Of a stretch of 64,000 bases of DNA, positions 17,846 through 26,072 are shown one piece after another. This DNA comes from Mesorhizobium mediterraneum (GTDB lineage Bacteria > Pseudomonadota > Alphaproteobacteria > Rhizobiales > Rhizobiaceae), in the NCBI RefSeq assembly GCF_002284565.1, contig NZ_NPKI01000033.1:156098-220097 (forward strand). Direction: 5' to 3'. Both the position numbers and the translations under genes were made by a program. The stretch's first letter is position 1; each line of letters opens with the position of its first letter. The notes below the pieces were generated by a model. The model was not told the DNA's origin. It worked only from the letters and a program-made list of their open reading frames with translations, and made no database searches.

Positions 17846-17989
17846 GAATCCTTCCACGATCCGGCTTTCGCCGGGCAGACACCACATATATCGGGTGATT
17901 AGGTCCGCCGCACGAAATCTAGTTATTTCTCGACTACAATTACCTTATGCGCTGACTCGGTGACAAGAGTCCGAGGGCCAACACGAATC
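17846..17989. promoter_or_regulatory. GANTC site cluster in the gcrA/argD spacer
   Basis: Four GANTC (CcrM target) sites occur in the divergent 355-bp spacer between gcrA and argD: 17846 GAATC, 17954 GACTC, 17967 GAGTC and 17985 GAATC, the last three within 36 bp. GANTC is used by GcrA/CcrM circuits. Apart from these sites and the argD leader and terminator, I see nothing else in the spacer. Confidence 0.55.
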
Positions 17990-18087
17990 GGTTTTTTCGG
18001 TTTTCCCCAACTTGCCCGGTCGCTTATGAGCCGGCGCCTCGCTGGAGGGCTTGCCGCGCGTCATTGCGCGACGTTTTCGTTGACTTC

Positions 18088-18141
18088 ATGGCCGAAAAAC
18101 ACGATAAGCCGCAAAGGCCGCCGCTTTGGCGGCTTTTTTGA
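18088..18141 (+). CDS. possible 17-codon leader peptide upstream of argD
   Basis: The small ORF reads MAEKHDKPQRPPLWRLF and ends inside the T-tract of a strong terminator hairpin, 25 nt before argD. Its overlap with the hairpin is the geometry of a transcription attenuator, but it holds only two Arg codons and no Arg run. It has no clear ribosome-binding site. It may be chance coding or part of a small RNA. Confidence 0.3.
   Translation: MAEKHDKPQRPPLWRLF
18117..18139 (+). terminator. intrinsic terminator upstream of argD
   Basis: GCCGCC (18117-18122) pairs with GGCGGC (18128-18133) over a 5-nt loop and is followed by six T. It ends 27 nt before the argD start codon. It either terminates a short leader RNA or acts as an attenuator for argD. 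Confidence 0.75.
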
Positions 18142-18166
18142 TTTTCCGGTACCGGAGACGCATATA

Positions 18167-19366
18167 ATGAGCGGTTCGGCGCTTTTCGAGACCTTTACCC
18201 GCGCACCCCTGGCCTTCGACCATGGGGAAGGCACCTGGCTGGTCACCGACAAGGGCGAGCGATATCTCGATTTTGGCGGCGGCGTCGCCGTGAATTCGCT
18301 TGGCCACAGCCATCCGCGTCTGGTCTCGGCACTCACCGAGCAGGCGGCCAAGGTCTGGCATGTCTCCAACCTTTACGAGATTCCGGGGCAGAGCCGTCTG
18401 GGCGAGCGGTTGGCCGACGCCACCTTCGCCGACAAGGTGTTCTTCACCAATTCCGGCGCCGAGGCGCTGGAATGCGCCATCAAGACGGCGCGGCGCTACC
18501 ACTTCGTCAAGGGCCATCCCGAGCGCTTTCGCATCATCACCTTCGAAGGCGCCTTTCATGGCCGCACGCTGGCGACCATCGCCGCCGGCGGCCAGTATAA
18601 ATACCTGGAAGGCTTCGGGCCCAAGGTCGAAGGCTTCGATCAGGTCGGCTTCGACGACATCGACGCCGCCGAAAAGGCGATCACTTCAGAGACCGCCGCA
18701 ATACTGATCGAGCCAGTGCAGGGCGAGGGTGGCATCCGCCCGGTGCCGACGCAGTCGCTGAAGCGGTTGAGGCAGCTCTGCGAACAACATGGCCTGCTCC
18801 TGATCTTCGACGAGGTCCAGTGCGGCATCGGCCGCACCGGAAAACTGTTCGCGCATGAATGGGCTGGCGTCACCCCAGACATCATGGCGGTCGCCAAGGG
18901 CATCGGCGGCGGCTTCCCTATGGGCGCCTGCCTCGCCACCGACGAGGCGGCCGTCGGCATGACCGCTGGCGTGCACGGCACCACTTTCGGCGGCAACCCG
19001 CTGGCGATGGCGGTCGGCAACGCCGTGCTCGACGTGGTGCTGGAAGACGGCTTCCTGGAGGATGTCCAGCGCAAGGCGTTGCTGCTGAAGCAGGGGCTGG
19101 CGAGTGTCGCCGACGAATTTCCTGATATCATCGAAGACATCAGAGGCACCGGCCTGATGCTCGGCTTGAAATGCGCCGCACCCAACACCAAGGTGAACAT
19201 GGCGTTGCGCGACCAGCATCTGCTGGCGGTTCCGGCCGGCGACAACGTCCTTCGCCTGCTGCCGCCGCTCACCGTCACCGATGCCGAGATCCACGAGGCG
19301 CTCGACCGCATCCGCGCCGGCGCCCGGGGCCTGGCCGACGCCATCGCCGCGGCTGCCGCGAAGTAA
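18167..19366 (+). CDS. argD: acetylornithine aminotransferase
   Basis: This 399-aa class III PLP aminotransferase converts N-acetylglutamate semialdehyde to N-acetylornithine. The motifs are FTNSGAEALECAIK, FEGAFHGRT, IFDEVQCGIGRTG and the PLP Lys in VAKGIGGGFPMGA. The ATG at 18167 follows CCGGAGACG; a much longer in-frame upstream extension reaches through the terminator and is rejected. It is followed by argF 17 bp downstream, the common argDF operon of rhizobia. Confidence 0.94.
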   Translation: MSGSALFETFTRAPLAFDHGEGTWLVTDKGERYLDFGGGVAVNSLGHSHPRLVSALTEQAAKVWHVSNLYEIPGQSRLGERLADATFADKVFFTNSGAEALECAIKTARRYHFVKGHPERFRIITFEGAFHGRTLATIAAGGQYKYLEGFGPKVEGFDQVGFDDIDAAEKAITSETAAILIEPVQGEGGIRPVPTQSLKRLRQLCEQHGLLLIFDEVQCGIGRTGKLFAHEWAGVTPDIMAVAKGIGGGFPMGACLATDEAAVGMTAGVHGTTFGGNPLAMAVGNAVLDVVLEDGFLEDVQRKALLLKQGLASVADEFPDIIEDIRGTGLMLGLKCAAPNTKVNMALRDQHLLAVPAGDNVLRLLPPLTVTDAEIHEALDRIRAGARGLADAIAAAAAK

Positions 19367-19383
19367 CAGTCGAAAGACCCCAA

Positions 19384-20295
19384 ATGAGCCTTCGCCATTT
19401 CACCGATCTTTCCGCCGTTTCTGAGGGCGATCTGCGCTTCATGCTGGACGATGCCGTCGTGCGAAAGGCAAGGCTCAAGGCCGGCGAGCGGACGAAACCG
19501 CTCGAAGGCAAGGTGCTGGCGATGATCTTCGACAAGCCGTCGACGCGCACGCGCGTGTCCTTCGACGTCGGCATGCGCCAGCTCGGCGGCGAGACCATCA
19601 TGCTGACCGGCACCGAGATGCAGCTCGGCCGCTCCGAAACCATCGCCGACACGGCCAAGGTGCTGTCGCGCTATGTCGATGCGATCATGATCCGCACCAC
19701 ATCGCATGACCGGCTGCTGGAGCTGACCGAGAACGCCACCGTTCCCGTCATCAACGGGCTGACCGACGATACCCATCCCTGCCAGCTGATGGCCGACATC
19801 ATGACCTTCGAGGAACATCGCGGTCCGGTCGCCGGCAAGACCATCGCGTGGACCGGAGACGGCAACAACGTGCTGCATTCGCTTCTGGAAGCCTCGGCGC
19901 GGTTCCGCTTCAACCTCAACGTTGCCGTGCCGGAAGGCAGCGAGCCGGCGCAGAAGCATGTCGACTGGTCGACGGCGCATGGCGGCAAGTTGAATTTCAC
20001 CCGCTCGCCCGAGGAGGCGGTCCACGAGGCCGACTGCGTTGTCACCGACTGCTGGGTGTCGATGGGCCAGGAGCACCGTGCCCGCGGCCACAATGTCTTC
20101 TCACCCTATCAGGTCAACGCGGCGCTGATGGCGAAGGCAAAGCCCGACGCATTGTTCATGCACTGCCTGCCGGCGCATCGCGGCGAGGAGGTCACCGACG
20201 AGGTCATCGACGGGCCGCATTCGGTGGTGTTCGACGAGGCCGAGAACCGGCTCCACGCCCAGAAGGCGGTTCTGGCCTGGTGCCTCGGCGCTTGA
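19384..20295 (+). CDS. argF: ornithine carbamoyltransferase
   Basis: This 303-aa enzyme joins carbamoyl phosphate and ornithine to citrulline. The carbamoyl phosphate site is in DKPSTRTRVSFD and the ornithine/CP contacts in DDTHPCQ. The C-terminal signature is HCLPAHRGEEV. It starts 17 bp after argD and is cotranscribed. The stop codon TGA is the first full element of a 15-bp tandem repeat. Confidence 0.96.
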   Translation: MSLRHFTDLSAVSEGDLRFMLDDAVVRKARLKAGERTKPLEGKVLAMIFDKPSTRTRVSFDVGMRQLGGETIMLTGTEMQLGRSETIADTAKVLSRYVDAIMIRTTSHDRLLELTENATVPVINGLTDDTHPCQLMADIMTFEEHRGPVAGKTIAWTGDGNNVLHSLLEASARFRFNLNVAVPEGSEPAQKHVDWSTAHGGKLNFTRSPEEAVHEADCVVTDCWVSMGQEHRARGHNVFSPYQVNAALMAKAKPDALFMHCLPAHRGEEVTDEVIDGPHSVVFDEAENRLHAQKAVLAWCLGA

Positions 20296-20347
20296 TCCGG
20301 GCCACCTTGATCCGGGCCACCTTGATCCGGCCCACCTTGATCCGGCA
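20292..20347. repeat. 15-bp tandem repeat, 3.7 copies, starting at the argF stop codon
   Basis: Units are TTGATCCGGGCCACC (20292-20306 and 20307-20321), TTGATCCGGCCCACC (20322-20336) and a partial TTGATCCGGCA (20337-20347). The argF TGA stop is inside the first unit. The same TGATCCGG core flanks the stop codon of the minus-strand gene at 9496. Confidence 0.9.
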
Positions 20348-20442
20348 ATGTGTGGTGCCTATCTCAGGCGCATCACGCAAATCGAGCGCGTTTCGACGCA
20401 TGCGCCCCGGAGGGCGGCATGGCCGCGCCCCGGAGCTTTGTT

Positions 20443-21453
20443 ATGTTGGAAACTCATCAATTGGCTGAACATCAACCCAAACTCGGCGAGTTCGGCTATG
20501 CCGGCGACGATCATGTCGTGCCCTTCGAGGTCGGCCCGCTCGACGTGCGTGGCCGCACCGTCCAGCTCGGGCCGATGCTCGACGCGATCCTCAGCCGTCA
20601 TGACTATCCCGAGCCGGTCGCCCGCCTGCTGGCGGAAGCCTGCGTGCTGACGGTGCTGCTCGGCACCTCGCTCAAATTCGAGGGCAAGTTCATCCTGCAG
20701 ACCCGCACCGACGGGCCGGTCGACATGCTGGTTGCGGATTTTTCCACGCCGCAGGCTCTGCGCGCCTATGCGCGCTTTGATGCCGACCGGCTGGAAGCGC
20801 TGACGTCTGCCGGCGAGACCTCGCAGCAGACGCTGCTCGGCAGCGGTGTCCTGGCCCTGACCATCGACCAGGGCGCCCACACGCAACGCTATCAGGGCAT
20901 CGTCCAGCTCGACGGCGAGACGCTGGAAGAGGCCGCGCGCACCTATTTCCGTCAGTCGGAGCAGATCCCGACCGATCTCAGGCTCTCGGTGGCCAAGCTG
21001 TTGACGCCCGGCGTCGGCGGTGCCCGCGAGCAATGGCGTGCCGGTGGCATTCTGGCGCAATTCCTGCCGCAATCGCCCGAACGCATGCGCGTGCCCGACC
21101 TTCCGGGCGGCGACGGCGATCCGCGTGAGGAGATCCACGATCCGGCCGACAATTCCTGGCAGGAACTGCTGGCGTTGCTTGGAACGATCGAGCCGACGGA
21201 GATGATCGATCCGACGATCGGCGCCGAGCGCTTGCTTTACCGGCTGTTCCACGAGCACGGCGTCCATGTCTTCGGCGGCGTGCCGGTCGCCGACCAGTGC
21301 TCATGCTCCAAGGAGAAGATCCGCGGCATCCTCGAAGGCTTCTCCGCCGACGAGATCAGGGACAGCACCGAGGATGGCGGCATTCACGTCGCCTGCGAAT
21401 TCTGCTCGAAGCAATATGACTTCGATCCGGCGGAGTTCGGCTCGGCACAGTAA
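20443..21453 (+). CDS. hslO: Hsp33 redox-regulated chaperone
   Basis: This 336-aa holdase is activated by oxidation of a zinc-binding Cys cluster. The C-terminal CSCSK and CEFC motifs give the CxC...CxxC redox switch. The ATG at 20443 after CGGAG is preferred; in-frame ATGs at 20350 and 20419 would lengthen it. It follows argF but is separated by the tandem repeat and probably has its own promoter. Confidence 0.93.
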   Translation: MLETHQLAEHQPKLGEFGYAGDDHVVPFEVGPLDVRGRTVQLGPMLDAILSRHDYPEPVARLLAEACVLTVLLGTSLKFEGKFILQTRTDGPVDMLVADFSTPQALRAYARFDADRLEALTSAGETSQQTLLGSGVLALTIDQGAHTQRYQGIVQLDGETLEEAARTYFRQSEQIPTDLRLSVAKLLTPGVGGAREQWRAGGILAQFLPQSPERMRVPDLPGGDGDPREEIHDPADNSWQELLALLGTIEPTEMIDPTIGAERLLYRLFHEHGVHVFGGVPVADQCSCSKEKIRGILEGFSADEIRDSTEDGGIHVACEFCSKQYDFDPAEFGSAQ

Positions 21454-21466
21454 AGTGGATAGCGTT

Positions 21467-21590
21467 GGCGCTGCCCCTCACCCTCACCCTCTCCCCATAA
21501 GGACGGGGAGAGGGGGGCGCTGGAGCTTGTCCCTTCTCCCCGTCCTTTACGGGGAGAAGGTGCCGGCAGGCGGATGAGGGGCGGCGCGAA
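21467..21590. repeat. intergenic palindromic repeat, copy A
   Basis: This roughly 125-bp element begins GGCGCTGCCCCTCACCCTC, contains two inward CCCC/GGGG hairpins (CTCCCC...GGGGAGA) and ends GGATGAGGGGCGGCGC. A second copy in the same orientation is at 62263-62388. It lies between the convergent hslO and apaG genes and could end both transcripts. Confidence 0.85.
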
Positions 21591-21608
21591 CGGCCGATGC
21601 TTTCTCTC

Positions 21609-22001
21609 TCAGTTCACCGTCCGCCGTGTGCCCGGCAAGTCGAGCGAAAAGGCGGGGATGGCGATATCAAACGTCTCGCCCCGCTTGTTGCGCATCGTGT
21701 AGTGGCCGACCATGATGCCGGACGGCGTCGAGAGCGGGCAGCCGGATGTATATTGATAACTGTCGCCGGGGTTGAGTTCGGGCTGGTCGCCGACAACACC
21801 GGCGCCGCGCACTTCCTCGACCCGGCCGGTGCCGTCGGTGATGTGCCAGTAGCGTGACAGAAGCTGCACGAATTCATCCGACTGATTGTCGATGGTGACC
21901 TGGTAGCCCCAGACATAGCGGTTCTCCGACGGATCGGAGCGATCCTCCAGATAGAACGGCCTGACCTGTACTTCGATGTTGCGCGTAACGGCGCTGTACA
22001 T
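21609..22001 (-). CDS. apaG: ApaG domain protein
   Basis: This 130-aa protein shows the ApaG beta-sandwich pattern: VRPFYLEDRSDPSENRYVWGYQV, then NQSDEFVQLLSRYWHITD and PELNPGDSYQYTSGCPLSTPSG, ending DLPGTRRTVN. ApaG has been linked to divalent cation homeostasis, but its molecular role is unsettled. It is a single gene with a promoter region of 225 bp shared with the divergent glycosyltransferase. Confidence 0.92.
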   Translation of the reverse strand: MYSAVTRNIEVQVRPFYLEDRSDPSENRYVWGYQVTIDNQSDEFVQLLSRYWHITDGTGRVEEVRGAGVVGDQPELNPGDSYQYTSGCPLSTPSGIMVGHYTMRNKRGETFDIAIPAFSLDLPGTRRTVN

Positions 22002-22226
22002 AGACTACTCCACAATATGTAGACGGAACTTTCGACGCTCTCCGTGGTTTGGTCAACCGGGTGCTTTCTGGCGTTGTCCGACTCCTTTGAGCGCAGCTGC
22101 CGAAGAACAATGTCATTTAAGTGACACATGACAATGATGGTGTGCAGGGCCGGGCGACTCAGCATTCTGTCGAACTGTTGAAAACGGCTTCCATGCGGCC
22201 GGTTTTTCTGGAGTGACCAGATATCG

Positions 22227-23381
22227 ATGGAACTGACAGTCACAGCCGCCTTGCTTTCCACAGCTCTGCTCCTTGTCAATCTCGCCAGCATCCTGCTCGC
22301 TTCGTTGAAGCTGAAGCGGCCTGGCAGGATCGCGCCGCCAGCCGGCAAGGCGCCTGCGGTGTCGATCGTCGTGCCGTCGCGCGGCGTCGAGCCGTTTGCC
22401 GAGGAAACGCTCGAGCGCGTCTTCTCGCTCGACTGGCCGCGCTATGAGCTCATCTTCTGCGTCGCCCATGCCGACGACCCGGTGGTCAGGCCGATCACCG
22501 ATGCGATCGCCCGCTTTCCGGCCGTGCCGGCCCGGCTGCTCGTCGGCGACGACCGCATCAGCGGCAATCCGAAACTCAACAATTGTGTGAAGGGCTGGGA
22601 GGCCGCGCGCCACCGCTGGGTCATCCTTGCCGATTCCAACGTCCTGATGCCGAGGGACTATGTCCAGCATCTGATGGCGACGTGGCGGCCCGACACCGGC
22701 CTTGTCTGCTCGACGCCGATCGGCTCGCGGCCGGACGGGTTCTGGGCGGAGGTCGAATGCGCATTCCTCAACACCCTACAGGCGCGCTGGCAATATGCCG
22801 GCGAGGTGATCGGCCTCGGTTTTGCCCAGGGCAAGAGCATGTTGTGGGACAAGCCCATGCTCGACGCCAATGGCGGCATCCGTGCGCTTGCCGCCGAGAT
22901 CGCCGAGGACGCCGCCGCGACCAAGCTGGTCAACGGGCTCGGACTGCGCGTCAATCTCGTCGCCTCGCCCTTTGAGCAGCCGCTCGGTTTGCGCACTCTC
23001 GGCGAAATCTGGTCGCGCCAGGCCCGCTGGGCACGCCTGCGCCGCGTCACCTTCCCCCTGTTCTTCGCGCCCGAGATACTGATCGGCGCGGCGATGCCGC
23101 TGGCGCTTGCGCTGATTGCGGCGGCCAGCGCCGGCTTCAGCCTGTCGGCAACCGCCATCGCCGTGCTGGTAGTCGCGTATTTGCCGGAATGCGCTCTCGC
23201 CTCGGCTAAGGGCTGGCACCTGTCGCTGCGCATGATCCCGGCGATGGTTGCGCGGGACGTGATGCTTCCCGCCATTTGGGCGCGAGGCTGGCTCAGCGGT
23301 GCCGTCGACTGGCGCGGCAACACGATGACCATCCACACCAGCGCCGCTGCGGAATTGGAAGAGACCCCGTCGGGCGCCTGA
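22227..23381 (+). CDS. family 2/21 glycosyltransferase (ceramide glucosyltransferase-like)
   Basis: This 384-aa membrane glycosyltransferase has an N-terminal transmembrane helix (about 5-28), a GT-A catalytic domain (SIVVPSRGVEPFAEETL, ILADSNVLM, EIAEDAAATKL) and the acceptor motif RQARW. Several C-terminal transmembrane helices follow from about residue 270. The D, D, D, (Q/R)xxRW set is typical of GT21 ceramide glucosyltransferases and related processive enzymes. It may make glycosylated sphingo- or diacylglycerol lipids, and the acceptor is not certain. It is monocistronic. Confidence 0.8.
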   Translation: MELTVTAALLSTALLLVNLASILLASLKLKRPGRIAPPAGKAPAVSIVVPSRGVEPFAEETLERVFSLDWPRYELIFCVAHADDPVVRPITDAIARFPAVPARLLVGDDRISGNPKLNNCVKGWEAARHRWVILADSNVLMPRDYVQHLMATWRPDTGLVCSTPIGSRPDGFWAEVECAFLNTLQARWQYAGEVIGLGFAQGKSMLWDKPMLDANGGIRALAAEIAEDAAATKLVNGLGLRVNLVASPFEQPLGLRTLGEIWSRQARWARLRRVTFPLFFAPEILIGAAMPLALALIAAASAGFSLSATAIAVLVVAYLPECALASAKGWHLSLRMIPAMVARDVMLPAIWARGWLSGAVDWRGNTMTIHTSAAAELEETPSGA

Positions 23382-23429
23382 CAGCGCCTGCTTTTGACGA
23401 TGCGAGCAAAGCCGCTCCAGTGCGTATCC

Positions 23430-24620
23430 CTATCTGGCGGCTTTCAATGCCTGCTCGATGTCTTCGAGCAGGTCGTCGGCGTCCTCCAGGCCGACAGACA
23501 GCCTGAGCGTGCCTGGCCCGATGCCGAGTTCGGCGCGCGCCTCGTCGCTCAGATTCTTGTGCGTCGTCGTCGCCGGGTGAGTGATCAGGCTCTTGGCGTC
23601 GCCGAGATTGTTGGAGATCAGCACGATATCGAGCGCGTTCTGGAAGGCGAAGGCCGCCTGCTTGCCGCCCTTGACGTCGAGGCAGATCAGCGTCGAGCCG
23701 CCCGACATCTGCTTTTTGACGATCGCCGCCTGCGGGTGGTCGGCGCGGCCCGGATAGATGACACGGGCAATCCCTGATCGCTCGGCAAGGAAATCTGCGA
23801 TCCGGCCGGCACTTTCCGTCTGCTGGCGCACGCGCAGCGGCAGCGTCTCCAGGCCCTTCAGCAGCGTCCAGGCGTTGAAGGGCGACAGGCTCGGACCGGT
23901 GTGGCGGAAATAGTCGTGCAGGTTCTCATCGATCCACTTCTTGTCCGACAGGATGACGCCGCCGAGGCAGCGGCCCTGGCCGTCGATGTGCTTGGTCGCC
24001 GAATAGACGATGATATGGGCGCCGAGCTGCAAGGGCTTCTGCTGCAACGGCGTGGCAAAGACATTGTCGACGATCAGCCGCGCGCCGATCGAATTGGCAA
24101 GCGAGGCAACGGCTGCGATGTCGACGACTTCCAGCGTCGGATTGGTTGGGCTTTCAAGAAAGAACAGCTTGGTGTTCGGCCTGACCGCCTTTTCCCAATT
24201 GGCGATTTCGGTGCCGTCGACCAGCGTCGCCTCGATGCCGTATTTCGGCGCCAGCGTCTCGACCACCCAGCGGCAGGAGCCAAACAGCGCGCGCGCCGCC
24301 ACGATATGATCGCCGGCCTTGGCGCTGCACAAAAGTGCTGCGGTGACCGCCGCCATGCCGGATGCTGTGGCGCGTGCATCTTCGGCACCTTCCAGTGCGC
24401 ACATGCGCTTCTCGAACATGTCGACCGTCGGGTTGGCATAGCGCGAATAGATGAAGCCCGGTTCCTCGCCCTTGAAGCGCGCTTCCGCCGCCTGCGCGGT
24501 GTCGTAGACATAGCCCTGGGTGAGGTACATCGCCTCGGAGGTCTCGCCGAAGCCGGAACGCAAGGTCCCGCTATGCACGAGTGTTGTCTGAGGTTTCCAG
24601 TTGCGCTTCTTGCTTGTCAT
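23430..24620 (-). CDS. metZ: O-succinylhomoserine sulfhydrylase
   Basis: This 396-aa Cys/Met-metabolism PLP enzyme makes homocysteine from O-succinylhomoserine and sulfide. Motifs include YSRYANPTVDMFEKRM, the PLP Lys in YSATKHIDGQGRCLGG and ESPTNPTLEVVDI. The true start is the ATG at 24620; an open frame runs further upstream only because it reads through the riboswitch leader. A SAM-II aptamer and terminator lie in that leader, so methionine-pathway feedback control is expected. Confidence 0.94.
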   Translation of the reverse strand: MTSKKRNWKPQTTLVHSGTLRSGFGETSEAMYLTQGYVYDTAQAAEARFKGEEPGFIYSRYANPTVDMFEKRMCALEGAEDARATASGMAAVTAALLCSAKAGDHIVAARALFGSCRWVVETLAPKYGIEATLVDGTEIANWEKAVRPNTKLFFLESPTNPTLEVVDIAAVASLANSIGARLIVDNVFATPLQQKPLQLGAHIIVYSATKHIDGQGRCLGGVILSDKKWIDENLHDYFRHTGPSLSPFNAWTLLKGLETLPLRVRQQTESAGRIADFLAERSGIARVIYPGRADHPQAAIVKKQMSGGSTLICLDVKGGKQAAFAFQNALDIVLISNNLGDAKSLITHPATTTHKNLSDEARAELGIGPGTLRLSVGLEDADDLLEDIEQALKAAR

Positions 24621-24638
24621 CACTTTTGTTCCAGACAC

Positions 24639-24669
24639 AAAAAAACCGGTCGCGAAAGTCGCAACCGGT
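24639..24669 (-). terminator. riboswitch-linked intrinsic terminator before metZ
   Basis: Read on the minus strand, CCGGTTGCG pairs with CGCGACCGG (one G-T wobble) and is followed by seven T. It sits between the SAM-II aptamer and metZ, as expected for ligand-controlled termination. Confidence 0.85.
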
Positions 24670-24693
24670 CCATACGGCCTTGCGGCCCGACGG

Positions 24694-24748
24694 TCCTTTA
24701 GCGACTTGTTTAACGTGGCTGCAAGCCGACCGGCCAAATCACCACGGG
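24694..24748 (-). ncRNA. SAM-II riboswitch
   Basis: The minus-strand leader carries the compact alphaproteobacterial SAM-II aptamer, with GTGGTGATTTGGCC, then GCTTGCAGCCACGTTAAA and CAAGTCGCTAAAGG, which gives the stem plus the pseudoknot and conserved A-rich/GCTAAA tail. Its position before metZ and its terminator support the call. It senses S-adenosylmethionine and lowers metZ expression. Confidence 0.9.
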
Positions 24749-24880
24749 ATAACGACCCTTTAGACCCGCGCCGCGCTTGCGTCAATTGCCGGCATGATTA
24801 AGAGGTTTGTACCAGCAGGTTCCGCGGCAAGAACCTGCGGCAAAACGATACGTTGCCCGGCCTTCGAGCGGAGCCAGACT

Positions 24881-25975
24881 TTGCGGCAGACAGGCATTCT
24901 TCCCGATCAGAATATTTCGGCGCTGTTCCAGTCGGGCGCGCTGACGTCGCTACGCGCGCTCGATGCCGACCAGATCCAGCCGGCCAGTCTCGACCTCAGG
25001 CTTGGCGACAAGGCCTGGCGGGTGCGCGCCTCCTTCCTGCCCGGCCCGAACCACAGGGTCGCTGAAAAACTCGACCGCCTGAAGCTGCACGAAATCAATC
25101 TCGCCGACGGCGCGGTGCTGGAGACGGGCTGCGTCTATATCGTGCCGCTGCTGGAGAGCCTGGCGCTTCCGGCAAACATTTCGGCCTCGGCCAACCCGAA
25201 GAGCTCGACCGGACGGCTCGACATTTTCACCCGCGTGATGACCGATCGCGGCCACGAGTTCGACAAGATCGCTGCCGGTTACAACGGCCCGCTCTATCTG
25301 GAAGTCAGCCCGCGCACCTTTCCGATCGTCGTCCGCACCGGCTCGCGGCTGTCGCAGATCAGGTTCCGCACCGGCAATGCGCTTTTGTCTGAAAGCGAGC
25401 TCAACGACTTGCACCGCGCCGAGACGCTCGTCGCCACCGAGCCACCGAACATTTCCGGCGGCGGCATCGCGCTGTCGATCGATCTCGATGGCGATAAGGA
25501 TGGCCTGGTCGGTTACCGCGGCAAGCACCACACCGGCCTGGTCGATGTCGACAAGCGCGCCGCACAGGATGTTGTCGACTTCTGGGAGCCGCTCTACAAG
25601 AGCGGTGCCGGCGAATTGGTGCTCGATCCGGACGAATTCTATATCCTCGTCAGCCAGGAGGCGGTGCATGTGCCGCCGCTCTACGCCGCCGAGATGACGC
25701 CCTTCGATCCGCTGGTCGGCGAATTCCGTGTCCACTATGCCGGTTTCTTCGATCCGGGCTTTGGCCATTCGGCGGCCGGCGGCACCGGCAGCAGGGCGGT
25801 GCTCGAAGTGCGCAGCCACGAAGTGCCGTTCATCCTCGACCACGGTCAGATCGTCGGACGGCTGGTCTACGAGCACATGCTGAAGCGGCCGCAGGCGCTC
25901 TACGGCACAGATCTCGGCTCGAACTATCAGGCACAGGGCCTGAAACTGTCCAAGCATTTCCGCGCCGCGCGCTGA
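24881..25975 (+). CDS. dcd: dCTP deaminase, two-domain form
   Basis: This 364-aa protein is a duplicated dUTPase/dCTP-deaminase fold seen in alphaproteobacteria (single-domain Dcd is about 190 aa). The N-terminal half has LDLRLGDKAWRVR, SANPKSSTGRLDIFTRV and GYNGPLYLEVSPRTFP; the C-terminal half repeats the fold with FYILVSQEAV...VGEFRVHYAGFFDPGFG and GQIVGRLVYEHM. It deaminates dCTP to dUTP. The TTG at 24881 after CGGAGCC starts at the expected RQTGILPDQ; an ATG at 24794 would reach into the divergent metZ promoter. Confidence 0.88.
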   Translation: MRQTGILPDQNISALFQSGALTSLRALDADQIQPASLDLRLGDKAWRVRASFLPGPNHRVAEKLDRLKLHEINLADGAVLETGCVYIVPLLESLALPANISASANPKSSTGRLDIFTRVMTDRGHEFDKIAAGYNGPLYLEVSPRTFPIVVRTGSRLSQIRFRTGNALLSESELNDLHRAETLVATEPPNISGGGIALSIDLDGDKDGLVGYRGKHHTGLVDVDKRAAQDVVDFWEPLYKSGAGELVLDPDEFYILVSQEAVHVPPLYAAEMTPFDPLVGEFRVHYAGFFDPGFGHSAAGGTGSRAVLEVRSHEVPFILDHGQIVGRLVYEHMLKRPQALYGTDLGSNYQAQGLKLSKHFRAAR

Positions 25976-26072
25976 TCGCCCATCACGATCAGACCGCGCT
26001 TGCCTGAACCCTGCGCGACGTGCTTGGCTGTGCCCAGCCGTCAGGGTGGCTCTGAACCAAGGGAACAAAAAA

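Noticed and set aside
18640..20091. 483-aa open frame on the minus strand
   Set aside because: It is opposite argD and argF, which are certain genes.
24621..24785. N-terminal extension of metZ
   Set aside because: This segment is the SAM-II leader and terminator, not coding.
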